Part shown: piece after piece, positions 60,826 through 64,000 of the stretch
Layout of the letters: each line of letters starts with the position of its first letter
Numbering within the stretch: the stretch's first letter is position 1
Assembly (NCBI RefSeq): GCF_007004765.1
Contig: NZ_VIKR01000001.1
Span: forward strand, 372,001-436,000
Length of the DNA stretch: 64,000 nucleotides
Origin: Aliikangiella marina
Lineage (GTDB): Bacteria; Pseudomonadota; Gammaproteobacteria; Enterobacterales; Kangiellaceae
Direction: 5' to 3'
Notes under the pieces: model-generated
Told to the model about the DNA's origin: nothing
The model's input: the letters and a program-made list of their open reading frames with translations, nothing else
Database searches by the model: none
Made by a program: the position numbers and the translations under genes

Positions 60826-61635
60826 CTATAAATGCCATTTTTCTTTTAGGGCTTCAATTTTGCCCGCTTTAGCGAGTGTATGAAATGCCTTTTCAATTTT
60901 TAAAATCAATCTAGGATCGCTACCTTTACTCAATGCAATGTAAAAATCGTTTCGTGAGTTATCCGGTGTATAGATGGGCTTTAAGTCTTTTTCTGAGTAA
61001 CCGCCAAACTTGATTTTTGGTTCGCGTGCCGATGGCGCTTTAAGCATAAGATCGGCCCGATTTCGCGCAATCAGTTTGTAGCCTTCATCAAGGGCGAAGG
61101 TTCGCTCAACGTTAGGAAAAGGGTGCTTGTTAATGTATTGTTCCATCGCCGAGTTTTTAGTCACCACAATTCGGTATTGGTAGAGCTGGTCAAATGACTC
61201 TACCGGTTGAATGGTTTGGTTCGATTTCAATGCGAAAAAGGTGAAATATTCGCTATTAACCTTTCCAATCCAGAAAAAGTGATTTTCTCTTTGGGGGGTT
61301 CGAGATAACGAGAGAATCAGCGTATTTTTTTCTTTTAATGCTATGTTATAAGCTCTTACCCAGGGATAAAATTCGATTTCTTGTGAGGGAAGGCCCGCTT
61401 CCGCAAATAACTTGTCGAGTAAATCAATGACAAATCCTTGTGGTTTGTTTGATTGATCTAAGAACTGATAGGGCTCCCATACTTCGCTCACAATTCGCAG
61501 CTTTTGTGCTGCTTCTTTTGCATAATTGTTGGGCGAGACAATTAACCCGACTAATCCAAGCATCACAGTTATACAGCGCCGCATGTGCTTAACATTAAGC
61601 ATACATTGGTTTAATTTTTTGAGCACGCTAGTCAT
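60826..61635 (-). CDS. Periplasmic amino-acid-type solute-binding protein (SBP_bac_3)
   Basis: The protein has 269 residues. A signal region (CITVMLGLVGLIVSP then NNYA) is preceded by a polar stretch, so internal ATGs such as the one giving MRRCITVMLGL may be the true start. The body is the two-lobed type 3 fold: IVSEVWEPYQFLDQSNKPQG, VIDLLDKLFAEAGL, the hinge RIVVTKNSAMEQYI and a C-terminal LKEKWHL. No permease or ATPase genes are adjacent, so it may work with a sensor rather than a transporter. It lies just downstream of the PAS-GGDEF-EAL gene on the same strand. Confidence 0.82.
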   Translation of the reverse strand: MTSVLKKLNQCMLNVKHMRRCITVMLGLVGLIVSPNNYAKEAAQKLRIVSEVWEPYQFLDQSNKPQGFVIDLLDKLFAEAGLPSQEIEFYPWVRAYNIALKEKNTLILSLSRTPQRENHFFWIGKVNSEYFTFFALKSNQTIQPVESFDQLYQYRIVVTKNSAMEQYINKHPFPNVERTFALDEGYKLIARNRADLMLKAPSAREPKIKFGGYSEKDLKPIYTPDNSRNDFYIALSKGSDPRLILKIEKAFHTLAKAGKIEALKEKWHL

Positions 61636-61722
61636 CGGGGGGCGCTGTTATTACTCTCTCGAACGAATAACTCAAAAGTATCATTTGAACGTTAATTCTG
61701 CTAGTCAAAATTAGCAATAAGT

Positions 61723-64000
61723 CTACTGTGCGAGCTTTAAATGAGATTGTTTTTCTTCTAGTAATTGGGTGATAGTGGTTTTATTTTTGAGTAGTTGGAC
61801 AACTTTATTGCCGGGTAACGGTTTGCTCAGAAGGAACCCTTGTACTTCTTCGCAGCGATAATCAGTGAGTAATTTGAGTTGTTTTTGGGTTTCTACGCCT
61901 TCTCCAATAACACTAACGTCCAAGTTATGCGCCAAATTTATGATTGACTCAACCATTTTTGCGTCACGCGTGTCCTCGGCAATGTCGGTGACGAAAGATC
62001 GATCTATCTTTAAACTATTGATTGGGAACTGTTTCAGATAACTAAGTGAGGAGTAACCGGTACCAAAATCATCGAGTGATAGTCTTACGCCGATCTCTCT
62101 AAGTCGGCCGAGCATATCGGTTGTAAAACTCATATTATCCATTAGCGTCCCTTCGGTTATTTCAAGCTCTATGCAACGAGGATCTATTTGATATCGGTCT
62201 AAGATGCGTTTCACCTTTAGCGGTAAATGATTGTCTCTAAACTGGAGCGCTGATAAATTGATAGCGATGTTTGTGGTGATGCCCAATTCGTCTTGCCATT
62301 GCTTGATTTGTTGACAAACGACGTTGAGCACCATTTCGCCGATGGGGATAATTAATCCCGTTTCTTCTGCGACGGGAATAAACTCGAGCGGCGGTATCCA
62401 TCCGTGTTGGGGGTGATGCCACCTTAACAATGCTTCAAACCCAGAGATTTTATTGGCCTTAATATCAAACTTTGGTTGGTAGTGAACGATTAACTGATGA
62501 CTATCTAGCGCGTTTCTGAGTTGGTTTTCGAGGCGAATTCTTTTAGTCACTCTTTCATTCATTTCTTGAGTGAAAAACTTGAAATTATTTTTCCCTTTAT
62601 GTTTAGCGTGATACATCGCGGTGTCAGCTTGTCGGAGTAAAGTATCCACATCATTGCCATCTTGTGGAGACATCGCAATCCCGATACTTGGACTGATTGC
62701 GACTTCGTTTTCGCTGAGTTTGTAAGGCGTAGCAATATCATTCAATATTTTTTCTGCGACGTTAATAACTTGGTCGATAGTATCGACATTAAATAATGCG
62801 ACAGTAAATTCATCGCCGCCAAGGCGAGCAACAGAATCGCTCTGTCTAACGCAATTTTTAAGGCGCTGTGAGACTGCGACCAACAACTCGTCGCCAAAAT
62901 TATGACCTAATGAATCATTCACATTTTTAAAGTTGTCGAGATCGATAAATAAAATTGCGACGCTTAAATTCTGCTGTTCTGCAGTTTTTAGGCCTCGTTC
63001 TATTTGTTGATAGAGTAAGGTTCGGTTAGGAAGCGAGGTGAGGTTGTCGTAATTAGCCAACCGTCTCAATTCTGATTCAGCTTGCTTTCGATAACGAATA
63101 TCGGTCATTGTGGCGATAAAATATTTGTTGCTATATTCTTCGTTTTCAACGGCAGCAACTCTGAGTTCGACAGGAACATTGGCCCCTTGAGTTCTCCGGA
63201 TCCATGCTTCACCCTGATAGTGATTATGTTGCGCAACGATCGCTGTCATTTTATTAAAAAAAGCTTGGCTGTTTTCGCCTTTATCGCTCTCTGAAAAAAA
63301 GCTAACATCAAGCGGTTTACCAATTACGCGATTATCGAGACCTGTGATATTGGTAAACGCTCGATTTATTGCACATATATTCAAACCTTCATTAAATATA
63401 ATTGCGCCATCGGTAGAGCTTTGAAATGCCGATGCGATGAGCCGGTTGTTCTCTTCAGCTTGCTTGATACTTGTAATGTTTCGTGTCGTACCGCTCAGTT
63501 TCAGCGGCTTGCCAAATTCATCTTTTTCAGTGACTCGCGCTTTATCGAGCAGCCAAACCCAGTTTCCTTCGATGTCTTTATGGCGATAAATTGATTCAAT
63601 ATGATCGGTATTTTGATGAAGGATCTTTTGAATATCGGTGACAAAAGAATCAATGTCATTGGGGTGAATGTACTTCTCTAGGTCATTTCGTTTTCCACTA
63701 AAGGTCGCAGAGCGGTTTTCTAAATGATCAAAGGTATTTCTTCTCGATATCTTTTGTTCAATGATATTCCATTCCCACATCTCATCACCACTACCCCAGA
63801 GAGCTTGAGTTAGTCTATTTCTGCTTTTCTCTAGTGCTTTTTGGGCTAGCAGTTCCCGACGAATGAAGACAAATACAATCGCCAATACGCCGAGAGCGAC
63901 CATGGAGTAAATCGCAAAAGCCCACCAGGTTAACCATGGCTTAGGCTCAATAACAAATTGTAATTTTGTCGTGTTGTCACTCCAAGTCATATCACGATTG
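61723..64000 (-). CDS. PAS-GGDEF-EAL cyclic di-GMP signalling protein (5' end outside window)
   Basis: The frame is still open at the window edge (codons NRD precede the first internal ATG), so at least the N-terminus is missing. After PWLTWWAFAIYSMVALG, a membrane segment typical of the end of a Y_Y_Y/beta-propeller sensor, follow two PAS-like regions (about 60-300), a GGDEF domain with RLGGDEF and the inhibitory RQSD, and an EAL domain with FEALLRWHHP, DDFGTGYSSL and EGVET. Both cyclase and phosphodiesterase active sites are intact, so either or both may work. The downstream solute-binding protein gene lies 87 nt away on the same strand. Confidence 0.93.
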   Translation of the reverse strand, partial: NRDMTWSDNTTKLQFVIEPKPWLTWWAFAIYSMVALGVLAIVFVFIRRELLAQKALEKSRNRLTQALWGSGDEMWEWNIIEQKISRRNTFDHLENRSATFSGKRNDLEKYIHPNDIDSFVTDIQKILHQNTDHIESIYRHKDIEGNWVWLLDKARVTEKDEFGKPLKLSGTTRNITSIKQAEENNRLIASAFQSSTDGAIIFNEGLNICAINRAFTNITGLDNRVIGKPLDVSFFSESDKGENSQAFFNKMTAIVAQHNHYQGEAWIRRTQGANVPVELRVAAVENEEYSNKYFIATMTDIRYRKQAESELRRLANYDNLTSLPNRTLLYQQIERGLKTAEQQNLSVAILFIDLDNFKNVNDSLGHNFGDELLVAVSQRLKNCVRQSDSVARLGGDEFTVALFNVDTIDQVINVAEKILNDIATPYKLSENEVAISPSIGIAMSPQDGNDVDTLLRQADTAMYHAKHKGKNNFKFFTQEMNERVTKRIRLENQLRNALDSHQLIVHYQPKFDIKANKISGFEALLRWHHPQHGWIPPLEFIPVAEETGLIIPIGEMVLNVVCQQIKQWQDELGITTNIAINLSALQFRDNHLPLKVKRILDRYQIDPRCIELEITEGTLMDNMSFTTDMLGRLREIGVRLSLDDFGTGYSSLSYLKQFPINSLKIDRSFVTDIAEDTRDAKMVESIINLAHNLDVSVIGEGVETQKQLKLLTDYRCEEVQGFLLSKPLPGNKVVQLLKNKTTITQLLEEKQSHLKLAQ

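Overview
This window looks like a chromosomal segment of a marine-type gammaproteobacterium with moderate-to-low GC. The inference rests on three things: E. coli-like gene content and order (uvrY-uvrC-pgsA followed by tRNA-Gly/Cys/Leu), gammaproteobacterial fadI-fadJ, and a large Oar-like TonB receptor of the kind common in marine heterotrophs. The Kangiella/Aliikangiella/Pleionea neighbourhood is a guess from gene style and was not tested. Both window ends cut genes: a sulfite reductase at the left and a PAS-GGDEF-EAL protein at the right. No phage, insertion sequence or CRISPR array is visible. LAYOUT. 1-2.0 kb: end of assimilatory sulfate reduction (cysI', cysH) and a K+ channel-like protein. 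2.1-5.5 kb: a complete AmmeMemoRadiSam set (AMMECR1, Memo and radical SAM proteins) with an Hsp20 chaperone in the middle. 5.5-9.5 kb: proBA, a metallophosphoesterase and a DUF1707/LiaF-like protein. 9.6-13.4 kb: fadI-fadJ behind a PsrA-like palindrome. 13.5-19.5 kb: a diguanylate cyclase, a YciK-type SDR, then uvrY, uvrC and pgsA. 19.6-20.95 kb: tRNA-Gly, tRNA-Cys, tRNA-Leu and a second identical tRNA-Gly. The last is followed by seven tandem repeats of about 107 nt, each ending in a copy of the tRNA-Gly 3' end. 21-24.5 kb: salvage genes (tdk, an Hpt-like transferase, deoB, upp). 24.5-30.7 kb: a secreted S1/P1 nuclease, PhoD-type phosphatase and HAD-like protein operon, divergent from a large TonB receptor. 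31-33 kb: small accessory genes. 33.2-46.2 kb: a nucleoside catabolism island (deoA-deoC-aldehyde dehydrogenase; nupC-cdd-tetR; add-OPA transporter-purine permease-exported LOG protein). 46.4-64 kb: miscellaneous genes, including a bactofilin with a tandem methyltransferase-like protein, a 1732-residue multi-pass Cache-type membrane protein, and signalling proteins. HOW IT FITS TOGETHER. The strongest system-level signal is a regulon. A 16-bp palindrome of the form TTGACCA-N2-TGGTCAA (the known E. coli RutR box), or a close variant, occurs four times. One copy lies before the TonB receptor, two lie between deoA and nupC, and one lies before add. At three of the four it overlaps a readable -35 element. 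The TetR protein encoded after cdd resembles RutR along its length. A testable model follows: nucleic acid is cut and dephosphorylated outside the cytoplasm, products enter by the TonB receptor, and nucleosides, bases and perhaps sugar phosphates are imported and catabolised, all under one RutR-like repressor. The signal peptide on the LOG-family protein (nucleotide phosphoribohydrolase fold) next to a purine permease and an organophosphate-type transporter suggests that nucleotides are split in the periplasm. Other items worth following are the tRNA-derived repeat array and a uvrC gene whose only sensible start codon is ATT.
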